The notes: generated from the letters alone by a model not told the origin. A stretch of DNA of 64,000 nucleotides from an uncultured Candidatus Actinomarina sp. (GCA_902571385.1 CACGBK010000005.1:1-64000), one strand, 5' to 3'. Shown: positions 1 to 9,687, counted from the first letter of the stretch. Program-made: numbers and translations.

Positions 1-3000
1 GTTGTAGATGCCTCATATCTCCATTTTATTGTTTGTCCATGTGATACAGATTGAGTTACGGTTGCAGAACCATTTTCAGCTACCGATACGTTGGAACCAC
101 CAGTTGCAGTACTGTACGATGAACCACCATCAAGTGAGTACTCAACTTTAAAATATGCTGTTGTATTAGCATTACTAGAGTTTGTCATTGTAAACGTGGA
201 AACCTTTGCGCCGTTCTGACATAGTGATGCAAATGAAGCACTGCCTCCTACATCAATTACTGGACAATTAATAGCAGAGGTTTCACTTGTAGATGTAGTG
301 GGCGCACCACTTGACGATGTTGTAGGTGAAGGTGTTACTCTCCAAATAACTGTCTGCTCGTGAGCTACTGCAACAGTAAATGTTGAATTATCTGTAGCAC
401 CACCAGCAAGAGAGAAATTATCACCATCCTCACCACTTCCGTGTGGGGTGTAACTTGTCCCGCCATTTAAAGAATACTCGACTGTTACATATGCTGTATA
501 GCTTTCATTATTAGTAATACTTAAAGTAGAAGTTTTTGAACCTGCGGAACAAGAACCAAGTGATTGGGAAACCGTTACTGATACTGTACAATCAGCCGTT
601 CCTGATACCGTAGATGGAGTAAGGCCTGAGAAATCACTACTTGTATCAGAACCTGTAACTCTCCACGTAACACTGTCACCATCTGAAACTGTTGAGGTAA
701 ATGTAGAATTATCTGTGGTATCAGCTGCAAGAGAAAAGTTTGAGTTAACTGTGCTGTAGCTTGATCCACCGTCTGTACTTTTTTCAACTTTAAAATATGA
801 GGTAGCACTTTCACCGTTAACTATTGTGAGAGTAGATGTTCTTGTACCTCCTGAGGCTGTACAATCTCCAAGTGCTTGGGAAATAGAGAAGGTAATATCA
901 CAGTTTATTGTTCCACTTGTTACTGTTGAAGAAGAAAGGCCTGTAAAACTATTACTTGTGTCAGAAGCAGTTACACGCCAAGTTACTGTACCGCTTGATG
1001 AAGCTTGGGTAAATGTTGAATTATCTGTGGCTCCAGCTGTAAGAGAAAAGTTTGAGTTAACGGTGCTGTAACTTGATCCACCGTCTGTACTTTTTTCAAC
1101 TTTAAAATATGAAGTTGCACTTGCATTATTTGTGAGCGTAAGGGTCGATGTTCTGGATCCTGATGAGCAAGAACCTAATGATTGGGACATACTAAAACTT
1201 GGGGGTGTTGGACAAACTACGGTGCTACTCTCAGTTACGGTGTGTAATGTTGCACCAGTGTTTGATGTGGTTGGTGAAGCGTATATCCTCCATATAACTG
1301 TTTGTCCATCTGCAACTGATACAGTAAATGTTGAATTATCTGTGGCACTAGCTGCAAGAGAAAAATCATCACCATCTTCACCGCTTGTGTGAGTGGTGTA
1401 ACTTGACCCACCATTTAAGGAATACTCAACAACATAATAAGCTGTATAGCTCTCATTATTTGTAATTGATAAGGTCGATGTTTTGGATCCTGCGGAACAA
1501 GAACCAGATAGTGATTGGGAAGCAGATATGCTGTTTACTGTACAATCTATAGCAGGAGAACTTTCTGATAATGTTGTATAACTAGCACTACCAAATGAGC
1601 TACTAACATTAGAGTCTTTGTATCTCCAAGTAATCGTAGAACCATCTGGAACAGCTTGTGTTATAGAAGTGACCGTAGCACCAGCGGTTACAGTCAAGTT
1701 GGTGTTTGCATTTTCATATGAGCCGTCATCGATCTTGTATTGAACATAGTAATAAGTAGTCGCACTCTCATTATTTCTAATACTTAATGTTGAAGTTTTT
1801 GTTCCTCCCGCTGCAGAACAATTTCCAAATGAGGCTGATACAGTTGAAGAGGGATCACAATCTACAGTTGAACTTGCACTTAATGTTTGATAGCTGCTGT
1901 TACTCCAATCACCCGATGTATTTGAACTCTTATATCTCCAAGTGATTGTTGAACCATGAGGTACTGTAGCTGTCAAAGTTCCAGTATTCCCATTAGAAAT
2001 ACTTAAATCACCACTAGCACTCGCCTCTGCTGAGCCATGGACACTATAGGATCCACTATCAATTTTATATTCAGCAGTAACATAAGCTGTTGATCCTGAG
2101 CTATTAGCAAGTGATAATGTTGAAGTTTTTGTCCCACCACCAGTAGAACATGTTCCTAAACTTTGTGAAGGTGTAAGGCTTATTTCACTTACACTTGAAC
2201 TAGTAGGATCTCCAATACCACAAGCTGCACCATCAGTATTTGATGAATTTGTCATTGTATTTTCTGCAGAAGAGGTAACTTCATTGCTATTTGTACTCGT
2301 TGAAGTATCATTTGAGGCATCATAACGATACAGATCACCATCACCATTATCCATGATATAGACAATTCCATTTCCAAAACCCATCACTGCTCCAGAACTG
2401 TTATTAGTAAATCCAGTGAGAGTGATTGAGTTAGTACTTCTAAATTCTGTATCTACGACGAAAGACTCACTACCACCCCATGTACCGCTGTGCGTGATTG
2501 TTGCACCAACGAGTCTGTCAGCATTTTGATCATAACCTATAAAGTCTACGTCATATGATCCTCCAGAGTTTGGTCCACCATTGACCCATGCGAAGTCTTT
2601 TGCTTTGTTAGTTTTAGCACTTCCTGTAACAGATACTGATATATCTGTCACACTCGTTGGAGTATCTAATCGTAAGACGTGATCATTCCCTTTAAAGAAT
2701 CCTTTTGAAGTGAAAATATATTTATGAGTTGTTCCGCTTACTGTTTTTTCAAAAATTGATGCGGCATTGTTATCGCCACTCCCAAGAGAAACGTTCATAT
2801 CAGTAGGATCTGTTGTAGAGCCATCACTTGTAAAAGGGAGTTTGTAAAGTTGAGTATTATTATTATTTTGTTTGAGAATTGCATACATATGACCATCGCT
2901 ATCCATGCTTAAAGAGTTAACTTCAGATATATTGTTATGATCCCAGTTTGTATACGTCATGATAGGACTGCTTGCATCGCCATTAGTGCCATCTTCAGCT

Positions 3001-3227
3001 CGTATAATTTTTAACGTTCCACCATTTGCACTTGACCAAGTACTCTGAAAATAATATGCTTTCCCATCGCTATTTAAACAAGTAAATGCACCTGAGGCCT
3101 CAGCAGGTTCAGGATCAATTGTCTCAATGGTCACATACGCAAGAGAGACAATCATCAAAAATGACATAACTAAATTGAAAGTTTTCTTATTAAAGACGAA
3201 CGAAAATAGCTTTTTAAACAAAAGCAC
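1..3227 (-). CDS. Giant secreted surface protein with tandem Ig-like repeats (3' end outside window)
   Basis: One minus-strand frame stays open from about 3290 to base 1, so the C-terminus lies beyond the window. The N-terminus has Lys residues (LLFKK, FNKK) and a hydrophobic stretch, then an AEA-S site that looks like signal peptidase cleavage. About 300 residues follow that are rich in Gly, Asn, Ser and Asp and look propeller-like, ending near a DGAACGIGDP segment; they resemble the DUF6923 type, but this is tentative. From about residue 350 there are seven units of about 105 residues with a QSLGxCSxGxxTSTL signature and paired cysteines. The role is probably a surface adhesin or stalk; no enzymatic motif was seen. 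The start is uncertain: GTG 3227, TTG 3221 and ATG 3167 are all in frame. Confidence 0.72.
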   Translation of the reverse strand, partial: MLLFKKLFSFVFNKKTFNLVMSFLMIVSLAYVTIETIDPEPAEASGAFTCLNSDGKAYYFQSTWSSANGGTLKIIRAEDGTNGDASSPIMTYTNWDHNNISEVNSLSMDSDGHMYAILKQNNNNTQLYKLPFTSDGSTTDPTDMNVSLGSGDNNAASIFEKTVSGTTHKYIFTSKGFFKGNDHVLRLDTPTSVTDISVSVTGSAKTNKAKDFAWVNGGPNSGGSYDVDFIGYDQNADRLVGATITHSGTWGGSESFVVDTEFRSTNSITLTGFTNNSSGAVMGFGNGIVYIMDNGDGDLYRYDASNDTSTSTNSNEVTSSAENTMTNSSNTDGAACGIGDPTSSSVSEISLTPSQSLGTCSTGGGTKTSTLSLANSSGSTAYVTAEYKIDSGSYSVHGSAEASASGDLSISNGNTGTLTATVPHGSTITWRYKSSNTSGDWSNSSYQTLSASSTVDCDPSSTVSASFGNCSAAGGTKTSTLSIRNNESATTYYYVQYKIDDGSYENANTNLTVTAGATVTSITQAVPDGSTITWRYKDSNVSSSFGSASYTTLSESSPAIDCTVNSISASQSLSGSCSAGSKTSTLSITNNESYTAYYVVEYSLNGGSSYTTHTSGEDGDDFSLAASATDNSTFTVSVADGQTVIWRIYASPTTSNTGATLHTVTESSTVVCPTPPSFSMSQSLGSCSSGSRTSTLTLTNNASATSYFKVEKSTDGGSSYSTVNSNFSLTAGATDNSTFTQASSSGTVTWRVTASDTSNSFTGLSSSTVTSGTINCDITFSISQALGDCTASGGTRTSTLTIVNGESATSYFKVEKSTDGGSSYSTVNSNFSLAADTTDNSTFTSTVSDGDSVTWRVTGSDTSSDFSGLTPSTVSGTADCTVSVTVSQSLGSCSAGSKTSTLSITNNESYTAYVTVEYSLNGGTSYTPHGSGEDGDNFSLAGGATDNSTFTVAVAHEQTVIWRVTPSPTTSSSGAPTTSTSETSAINCPVIDVGGSASFASLCQNGAKVSTFTMTNSSNANTTAYFKVEYSLDGGSSYSTATGGSNVSVAENGSATVTQSVSHGQTIKWRYEAST
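215..2170 (-). repeat. Seven tandem ~300-330 bp coding repeats
   Basis: The Cys-bearing signature of each unit recurs near 215, 540, 845, 1155, 1490, 1805 and 2130, all in one reading frame. Units around 700-850 and 1010-1160 are nearly identical at DNA level over more than 100 bases, and 420-556 closely matches 1340-1506. The array therefore looks like it grows by recent unequal duplication in a two-unit (AB) pattern. In protein each unit is a Ser/Thr-rich beta-sandwich-like module with a TWR or IWR strand and about two Cys. Confidence 0.8.
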
Positions 3228-3260
3228 AACAAAGTTGAGAGTATTTAATATTTTTATATT

Positions 3261-3267
3261 CCCCTCT
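3261..3267 (-). promoter_or_regulatory. Strong Shine-Dalgarno-like AGAGGGG without a nearby canonical start
   Basis: A purine-rich AGAGGGG lies upstream of the repeat-protein frame. The codons 6-12 nt downstream are AAA, ATA and TTA, and the first GTG is 33 nt away. Either an ATA near 3251 initiates or translation starts at GTG 3227 independently of this site. Confidence 0.35.
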
Positions 3268-3318
3268 TCTACAACAAAGGTAATTTTAACTTAGAAAAGA
3301 TTCTAATTAAAGTGATTT

Positions 3319-4647
3319 TTAGGCAAATTTCGCTTTTATTGACTCAACGATATCGTCTTTATTTACATCTAGGACCGTAAAATCTTCATCGTTTTCAATA
3401 TTTACCTCAGAAAAATGATCAATGATTGGAGAAATAACATTACTAAATTTCTCAGGAGAGGCAGTAGCAACGGCTACAGTTGGTAAATTTGTATTTGTAT
3501 CCAAAGCCATTCTTAAAGATGTAACAGTATGAGGATCAAAAACAATTTCAAACTTTTCGTTTAGTAACTTAATCTCATCTTTTATATTCTCATCATCAAA
3601 TGTTTGTGAGCTAAATACATGTTGTAGCTTTTCTATGCTCTCTTTACTTAATGATGCTTTGTTGTTTTCTTTTAGACTTTCATAAAAGTTGTTTGAATTA
3701 CTATCAAGATCAAATATCAACCGCTCCAGACTTGAAGGAATTTGAATATCCATACTTGGAGCAACGCTTGGTTGTGTTGTCTGTGGTTCTAGTATTCCAG
3801 AATCAATAAATCTCTTTAGAACATCATTAACGTTTGTCGTACACATGATTTGATTTATTTTTAGTCCATGTGAACGACCAAACCAGGCCGAGTAAGCATT
3901 ACCAAAATTACCAGATGGAATAGCTACATTTATGGGTGCAGTAAATTGTTTTGTCAACCAGACGTAATAAGATACTTGGCCCATGACACGAAGCCAGTTG
4001 ATGGAGTTCAACGATATTATTCTTCGATCAAATGGATTTTCAGATAGAATCTCTTTAGCAATTCGTTGGCAATCATCATATGAACCCTCTACTGCAATAT
4101 TGAAAACATTGTCCTCGATTACGCTTGTCATCTGTTTTCTTTGATACTCACTTATTTTGTCTGCTGGATGTAAGACAACAATATCGATATTGTCTGAATC
4201 TTTTACGGCCTGAATTGCCGCACTTCCGGTATCTCCACTTGTTGCAACAAGCACCAAGCCTCTCTCTCCCAACTCGTTTAGTCTTTTATCAGCAATTGCA
4301 CCAAGGGGTTGTAATGCATAGTCTTTAAAGGATTTCGTAGGACCATGAAATAATTCCATGACAACAGTGGAATCATTTAAGTCTTTCAGTACTGGTTCTG
4401 GAGAGTTTTCAAAACCAGAGTATAAAGATAAATCATCAACATATTTTGCAGTTTCTTTATCAAGGGCAATAAAGATTGTCTTTACAAAATCTTCGTAACT
4501 TAAATCCTCTTCTGTTAAGTGATTCAGATTCTCAATGTATAAAGAATCAGGTAAATACAATCCTTTATCAGGAGCTAATCCTGAAAGTATGACATCTTGA
4601 AAAGAGAGCGTCTCTTTATGTCCTCTAGTTGATTGATACTGTACCAC
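3319..4647 (-). CDS. thrC: Threonine synthase
   Basis: This PLP enzyme converts O-phosphohomoserine to threonine, the last step of threonine synthesis. The 442-residue length and the N-terminus (YQSTRG...SFQDVILSGLAPDKGLY) fit the long E. coli/yeast class rather than the short Bacillus class. The PLP lysine is Lys108 in the PTKSFKDYA motif, and the phosphate-binding loop ATSGDTGSAA follows at about 135-144. The start is GTG at 4645-4647, directly abutting the TAA of hom, so the two are translationally coupled. No separate promoter is visible between them. Homoserine kinase is not in the window. Confidence 0.95.
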   Translation of the reverse strand: MVQYQSTRGHKETLSFQDVILSGLAPDKGLYLPDSLYIENLNHLTEEDLSYEDFVKTIFIALDKETAKYVDDLSLYSGFENSPEPVLKDLNDSTVVMELFHGPTKSFKDYALQPLGAIADKRLNELGERGLVLVATSGDTGSAAIQAVKDSDNIDIVVLHPADKISEYQRKQMTSVIEDNVFNIAVEGSYDDCQRIAKEILSENPFDRRIISLNSINWLRVMGQVSYYVWLTKQFTAPINVAIPSGNFGNAYSAWFGRSHGLKINQIMCTTNVNDVLKRFIDSGILEPQTTQPSVAPSMDIQIPSSLERLIFDLDSNSNNFYESLKENNKASLSKESIEKLQHVFSSQTFDDENIKDEIKLLNEKFEIVFDPHTVTSLRMALDTNTNLPTVAVATASPEKFSNVISPIIDHFSEVNIENDEDFTVLDVNKDDIVESIKAKFA

Positions 4648-5904
4648 TTAGACGTAAACGCGTAGTGTTGAGGTCACCGTAGTGACAGAATCTAATGCAG
4701 ATATTTGATCAATAGAATTCTTAATATCTTTTTCTGGAGCTTCATGAGTGACAAGAACGAGCTCAGCTTTATCTCCCCTGCCTTCTTGGATAACACTTTC
4801 AATACTGACATTGTTCTCTCCAAAAGTTCCAGATATATTTGCCAAAACTCCAGGTTCATCGTTTACAGACAAGCGAATAAACATACTCGATTCAACATCT
4901 TCAAAATTTTTCATCTCACCTTTGAATTCTCTTAATGGGTACCAGTTTGTTTGATCACTGCTTAGTTGATGGCAAGCACTTAACACGTCTCCAATAATTG
5001 CACTTGCTGTTGGTTCTGCTCCTGCTCCTGGTCCAGAAAATACAAGCTGATTTATATTATCTCCTTCAACAACGACTGCATTCAAGGCACCTCTTATTGC
5101 TGCGAGAGGATGTTTTGTATCAATTAATACTGGGTGAACTCTTGCATTGAATCCATTTTTGTTATCTATTTGTGCAACTAACTTGATTGTTTTACCAAGT
5201 CGTGCTGCCCACTCAAAATCTTCTTTTGTAATGCCTGAAATGCCATCAGTAAATAAATCCTCAGAGGTTGGAGATGTTCCAAAACAAAGCAATGATAAAA
5301 TAACTGCTTTATATTTTGCATCTAAACCTTCAACGTCATTTGTAGGATCTGGTTCTGCGTATCCAAGTTCTTGAGCAGTAGATAAAGCATCGTTATAGGT
5401 GCTTCCCTCTTCCATTGATGTAAGCATATAATTACTTGTTCCATTAATAATCCCTGATACTTTTGTTAATTCCTCACCTCGAAGACTTTCAATAATTGGT
5501 TTAAGTACAGGTATACCTGCAGCAACTGCTGCCTCAAAATATAAACAAGCGTTATTTTCTTTTGCAGTATTAATAAGATCAGAGCCAGAATCAGCAATGA
5601 TATCTTTATTTGCTGTTATTACTGCTTTACCATTTTGCAAGAGTGCATTTATGTAATCTTTTCCAGGATCAACACCTCCAAGAACTTCTATAACAAGATC
5701 AATTGAATCATCATTTAAAATGTCATCAAAATTGTCAGTAAGAATATCATCTGATATTTCTCTTTTTTTACTTTTATCTTTTACCAAAACTCTTTTTACA
5801 TTTAATCCAACTATCCCTTTATCTAAGTTCATGAGGCGTGAGATAACAGCTGAACCAATATTGCCAGCACCCATCACAGCTACATTAAATGTTTTATTTT
5901 CCAT
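4648..5904 (-). CDS. hom: Homoserine dehydrogenase with C-terminal ACT domain
   Basis: It reduces aspartate semialdehyde to homoserine, the branch point to threonine and methionine. The Rossmann glycines (MGAGNIGSAV) lie at residues 11-20 and ANKD with Lys100 follows. The catalytic region has NGTSNY and GLDAKYK with Lys197/199. The last ~80 residues form an ACT domain (RLSVNDEPGVLANI), so feedback inhibition by threonine is likely. The length of 418 is normal for the Hom-ACT form without an aspartokinase fusion. It is the first gene of a two-gene unit with thrC; 46 nt separate it from the metalloprotease gene upstream. Confidence 0.95.
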   Translation of the reverse strand: MENKTFNVAVMGAGNIGSAVISRLMNLDKGIVGLNVKRVLVKDKSKKREISDDILTDNFDDILNDDSIDLVIEVLGGVDPGKDYINALLQNGKAVITANKDIIADSGSDLINTAKENNACLYFEAAVAAGIPVLKPIIESLRGEELTKVSGIINGTSNYMLTSMEEGSTYNDALSTAQELGYAEPDPTNDVEGLDAKYKAVILSLLCFGTSPTSEDLFTDGISGITKEDFEWAARLGKTIKLVAQIDNKNGFNARVHPVLIDTKHPLAAIRGALNAVVVEGDNINQLVFSGPGAGAEPTASAIIGDVLSACHQLSSDQTNWYPLREFKGEMKNFEDVESSMFIRLSVNDEPGVLANISGTFGENNVSIESVIQEGRGDKAELVLVTHEAPEKDIKNSIDQISALDSVTTVTSTLRVYV

Positions 5905-5950
5905 ATTTAGTAAGGATAAATGTTATTTAATTTGAAACAACAGAAATTTT

Positions 5951-8494
5951 TTACTCATCTTCATCAGCACGACCATCGTTATTATCATCCGTGCTGGAAT
6001 TGGGGTCTAATGGTAGTGCATCATTAACATCTAAAACACCATCGTTATCATCATCGGTATCTGTTTTGTTATCCGTGCCGTCACCATCTGAATCCATGGC
6101 AGTTAATTTCCATCTTCTATGTTGCTCGTCTTCAAACATAATAATTCCCACATTTGGAGCAACCCAGAAAATTAATTTATTGTGATCAACCAAAGGATTT
6201 GAATAATCACTGCCGTTAATACCATACTCAAACTTTGAATGTGAGGTAATTATTTTATAAGCATCAAAAGCTCCATATGAAGTAACTACTAATTCTTTTG
6301 ATACAACATTTGTAAAGTTCCAATTATCGTAATTATTTAGATTAAAAAATGTATTTTCTACTGTGGAAGTGCAATCTGTCTCTATGTACTCTCCAACTTT
6401 CATGTATTTATTAACTTGTAAACATGGTGTTATATAATTTATGTGGTCACCTTGATAGTTTGTAGCAAATTCATAGATAGGCTTGGCTCTTCTTAAATAC
6501 AAATTGCCTTGGTTAAGATAGAATTGATAACCAATTCTGGCACCATTTCCAGTTTTACTTTCCCAAAGAAAAGGACTTCCATAGATAATATCGCAATTTT
6601 GTACACTGCACCAAGTTACATTTTTATACGTTACTGAATTTTCTGTTACATCACTTCCAACAGTCGTATACATAGTTAAGGTGTCTGGGGTTGTTAAACC
6701 CGGTACGTTTTCAGAATAACTATATGAAGCACTTGCTCCATTAAATTGTGGAAGAAGTGACAAGGTACTGACATAATCCGTACCAATATTTTCACCATAA
6801 TTTGTTTTGGGTATTAATCTTTCGTAAAGAAGTACGTTCTCATCTATGTACCTTGCAGAATCAGCTTGACTTGAACCTGCTGGAATTGAACCCCAAGTTC
6901 CATCTATAGATTTACTGGTATCTGAAAATGATGGATCATAGAGTCCAGCATTTTCCCTTGAATCTTTTTCAGCTTGTGTTGGGCACAATCTATCGGGGTT
7001 TGAATAAAAGAAGCATGCACTACCATCGTATGACATTGTAGTTCCGATATTATTTGTCGAATCATAATAACCGTAATTATATGTTCCAGAAACATAACTA
7101 GCTGGATTACTACCCTGATTTACTGCATGAAGCAGTCCAAGAGAGTGGCCAAGCTCGTGAGCATAACATGAATTTGAATTAATTACACCCCTTGATCTCA
7201 TATGGTTTGTTACTGATGGTCCAACAAATGATGAGCAAGAGCCATCCCATGAATCAACTAAGTGTGGAGTGTATATTCCGTACCTAACCCTATCTTTGTT
7301 GATTTGTTCTGATCCAGCAAAGATTTGTAAAGAACTAAATGATCCAGCTGTAATATAATTACTTTCAGTTGAGGTTAATGAAGTCCATTCAGATGGAGTT
7401 AAAATATTAACTCTTAGATTTGCATCACTACTGCTCAATTTATGATTTTGCCATAATTCTGTATTGTCCATTTCTGAAGCAAGTAACGTTGGTGTTCTTA
7501 TCCCACATACGACAGCATTGTTAACAACAATATTGTCTGTGCAAAATGGCAAAGTCAAATCGTCGTACCAAGATCTAACGTTAATTGTAGGATATTCAGT
7601 TATGTCAGCGACACTAACCGAAAGCGTTTTAGAACTTGAGCCAACACTATCAGTGACAGTTGCAGAAGCTGAATAACTAGTTTTTTGTTCATAATCTGCA
7701 TTTGAATTTAGTGTTATTACACCACTTCCACTAATACTCATTAAATGTGCATCTGTACCAGAGAGACTATATGTTAACCCCCCTCTACCTGTGGCATCAA
7801 CAGTAACAACAGAGTTTTGATTTTCATCTATAGAAATAGTTGCATTCAAATTGAGGATAATAAGACTTGAAACAGTTTCTGAATTTTGTGGTGGAGGGTT
7901 TGGGTTTGCATAATAAATATAACCAGAAGCTAAGGCTTCCGTTTCATTTCTACAAGACATAACTGTATTACCTTCTCCTGAAGATGTATAAAGTGTGTAT
8001 GGTTTAAATGTTTCATCGTCACAAACTGGAGGTGGAACAGTAGTGGTTGTTACTGGTGGAGGTTCAATAGAAGCTTCATATTTTGCGTTCACAAAAAAAG
8101 TACACTCTTTATATGCAAGGTAACCTGAACAATCAATTAGCTCTGCTTCTACTGTTCTTGTACAGTTGTTGAAACTGCTCATTGCCTTAAATGTAGAGGG
8201 ACCAATTATTCCATCAACCCTTATTCCTGCAAATCTTTGAAAATTTTTGATCGCAATTTGAAGATTTGGGGTCATATACTTTATAACTTTTCCACTTAAA
8301 AAACTTTCTTGGGATAGAAAGTTATTTAAATTACCTATATCAAGAAAATCAACATTACTGTAATCATTTTGAATGCAATACTGAATATTGTCATTACCGT
8401 GGGGTTCACTTACTTGATTTGGTGATAGAAAAATAAGAGTAGGAAAAAAGATTCCAACTAAGAATAAAAATATAAGAAGTACTCTCCAACCCAT
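5951..8494 (-). CDS. Secreted metzincin-type metalloprotease with peptidoglycan-binding and Ca-binding repeats
   Basis: The protein has 847 residues. An N-terminal hydrophobic signal or anchor (about 5-24) is followed by a peptidoglycan-binding module (about 68-106, FQRFAGIRVDGIIGPSTF). A Pro/Thr linker and a cadherin-like beta domain (about 215-297, ISIDENQ...SVSVADI) come next. The zinc motif HELGHSLGLLH is at 446-456, with a probable Met-turn TTMSYDG at about 485-491, so this is a metzincin. The C-terminus carries Asp-rich thrombospondin-3-like repeats (DSDGDGTDNKTDTDDDNDG). It is probably wall-attached and calcium-stabilised; the substrate is unknown. The gene is separated from hom by 46 nt and may have its own promoter. 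Confidence 0.85.
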   Translation of the reverse strand: MGWRVLLIFLFLVGIFFPTLIFLSPNQVSEPHGNDNIQYCIQNDYSNVDFLDIGNLNNFLSQESFLSGKVIKYMTPNLQIAIKNFQRFAGIRVDGIIGPSTFKAMSSFNNCTRTVEAELIDCSGYLAYKECTFFVNAKYEASIEPPPVTTTTVPPPVCDDETFKPYTLYTSSGEGNTVMSCRNETEALASGYIYYANPNPPPQNSETVSSLIILNLNATISIDENQNSVVTVDATGRGGLTYSLSGTDAHLMSISGSGVITLNSNADYEQKTSYSASATVTDSVGSSSKTLSVSVADITEYPTINVRSWYDDLTLPFCTDNIVVNNAVVCGIRTPTLLASEMDNTELWQNHKLSSSDANLRVNILTPSEWTSLTSTESNYITAGSFSSLQIFAGSEQINKDRVRYGIYTPHLVDSWDGSCSSFVGPSVTNHMRSRGVINSNSCYAHELGHSLGLLHAVNQGSNPASYVSGTYNYGYYDSTNNIGTTMSYDGSACFFYSNPDRLCPTQAEKDSRENAGLYDPSFSDTSKSIDGTWGSIPAGSSQADSARYIDENVLLYERLIPKTNYGENIGTDYVSTLSLLPQFNGASASYSYSENVPGLTTPDTLTMYTTVGSDVTENSVTYKNVTWCSVQNCDIIYGSPFLWESKTGNGARIGYQFYLNQGNLYLRRAKPIYEFATNYQGDHINYITPCLQVNKYMKVGEYIETDCTSTVENTFFNLNNYDNWNFTNVVSKELVVTSYGAFDAYKIITSHSKFEYGINGSDYSNPLVDHNKLIFWVAPNVGIIMFEDEQHRRWKLTAMDSDGDGTDNKTDTDDDNDGVLDVNDALPLDPNSSTDDNNDGRADEDE

Positions 8495-8536
8495 AAAGAG
8501 AAATTTTAAATTAGAAAATATTCTTATTCAAATATT

Positions 8537-8983
8537 TTATGTAAGTTTATCTTTGACTATCTTGCTTACGACTGAGCCATCGATCCCATCACCTTTTGCC
8601 ATGACTGCTCCTATGACTCTTCCCATTTGAGAAATATCAACATCGCCTAGTTCAGATATGACCTCGTCGACAATTTTTTCAACTTCCTCTTCACCAAGCT
8701 GTTCAGGTAAATATGTACTAAGGAAATCAATTTCGAATTGTATTTTATTTGCCATATCTTGACCTCTGTCTCCGAGGGATTGATATTCTTCGACGGCTTT
8801 AACCATCTTTTTTACATATGAAGAAATTACTCCAAGGACAAGCTCATCATTAACTTCTTCACCTTTTTCAGCTTTCTTTTTAGCTATCTCTGTTTGAATC
8901 TGTCTAATAGCATCCAGTTTGGGTTTATCTTTTGCCTTCATTGCATCTTTTAATGCTGAGCTTAAGTCATCTGCTAGTGCCAT
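8537..8983 (-). CDS. yqeY: GatB/YqeY domain protein
   Basis: This 148-residue helical protein is full length for the YqeY family, which resembles the C-terminal tail domain of GatB. Recognisable blocks are the N-terminal LKDAMKAKDKPKLDAIRQIQ, the middle YLPEQLGEEEVEKIV, and the terminal GxVMAKGDGIDGSVVSKIVK. The family is thought to act in tRNA-dependent amidation or tRNA binding, but its exact role is unsettled. It lies 19 nt upstream of the start of nothing on the same strand except the phosphodiesterase, whose end at 9003 precedes it in transcription order, so the two may be co-transcribed. Confidence 0.9.
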   Translation of the reverse strand: MALADDLSSALKDAMKAKDKPKLDAIRQIQTEIAKKKAEKGEEVNDELVLGVISSYVKKMVKAVEEYQSLGDRGQDMANKIQFEIDFLSTYLPEQLGEEEVEKIVDEVISELGDVDISQMGRVIGAVMAKGDGIDGSVVSKIVKDKLT

Positions 8984-9002
8984 AATTTTCTATCCTATCT
9001 AG

Positions 9003-9641
9003 TTAAAGTTTATCACCAATATCAGTGACTACACCGTAAACTCCCGTATTTAAAATATTATCAATTTCATTTTTTTCATTAACTGTCCACACAACGCATT
9101 TATCTTTTGGGAGGTCAAACTTTCTTGAATGAAAAATATCTTTCTGGATCATAAACATTAAATTATCATCTAAGTTCGAAATAGCTTTGCTTTCGAATAA
9201 TTGATTTTCTTCATCAATCAAAATACCGTATCTTGAATTAAATTTTTCTCTGTTACTCAAAATCGTTCCCCAATCAAATGAAGAGACTATATCTTCAGGA
9301 TTTGTTATCTCAATAATTTTTTCTACAAAGATTGTATTTAAAGTTTCTTGTTCTTTGTTTACTTTCAATTCAAAATTAATATTTCCCAATATTTGATCCC
9401 TTGATGTTAAATGAATCTCACGAAGGTCAGTACTTTTAATATCTAATATCTCTTGTAATGACAATTCCTCAATTTTTTGATTGTTTAGTGTTGGATCATG
9501 AAACAGAATTAGCTCCCTGTCTTTTGTTATTCTCACATCTGTTTCAACAAAATCACATATTTCAAGGGCTTTATTGAGACTCAAAAAGGTGTTTTCAGGG
9601 TATGAATTAGGTAAACCTCTATGACCAAAAATTTTTTTCAA
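9003..9641 (-). CDS. Glycerophosphodiester phosphodiesterase
   Basis: It is expected to hydrolyse glycerophosphodiesters to glycerol 3-phosphate and an alcohol. The 212 residues contain the GDPD signatures: GHRGLPNSYPENT (His7-Arg8 general acid/base region), ETDVRITKDRELILFHD with the second catalytic His and metal-binding acids, and FELKVN. The C-terminal WTVNEKNEI...GVVTDIG also fits. There is no signal peptide, so it is cytoplasmic. At 212 residues it is slightly shorter than typical. It diverges from whiB across 77 nt that contain a CRP-like palindrome, so it could share that control. Confidence 0.9.
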   Translation of the reverse strand: MKKIFGHRGLPNSYPENTFLSLNKALEICDFVETDVRITKDRELILFHDPTLNNQKIEELSLQEILDIKSTDLREIHLTSRDQILGNINFELKVNKEQETLNTIFVEKIIEITNPEDIVSSFDWGTILSNREKFNSRYGILIDEENQLFESKAISNLDDNLMFMIQKDIFHSRKFDLPKDKCVVWTVNEKNEIDNILNTGVYGVVTDIGDKL

Positions 9642-9687
9642 AAATACTTCCTTATGTTCTCAATTTTAGTACAATTAATTCACTAGA

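Noticed and set aside
826-1392. Plus-strand open frames across the repeat array
   Set aside because: They mirror the minus-strand repeats, lack ribosome sites, and the minus frame is continuous with signal peptide and conserved units.
215-2170. Possible CRISPR array
   Set aside because: Units are about 300 bp, fully coding and contiguous; there are no short repeats with unique spacers.
3228-3318. Leader or riboswitch before the repeat protein
   Set aside because: No conserved riboswitch core or strong hairpin was found; only a purine-rich ribosome-like site.
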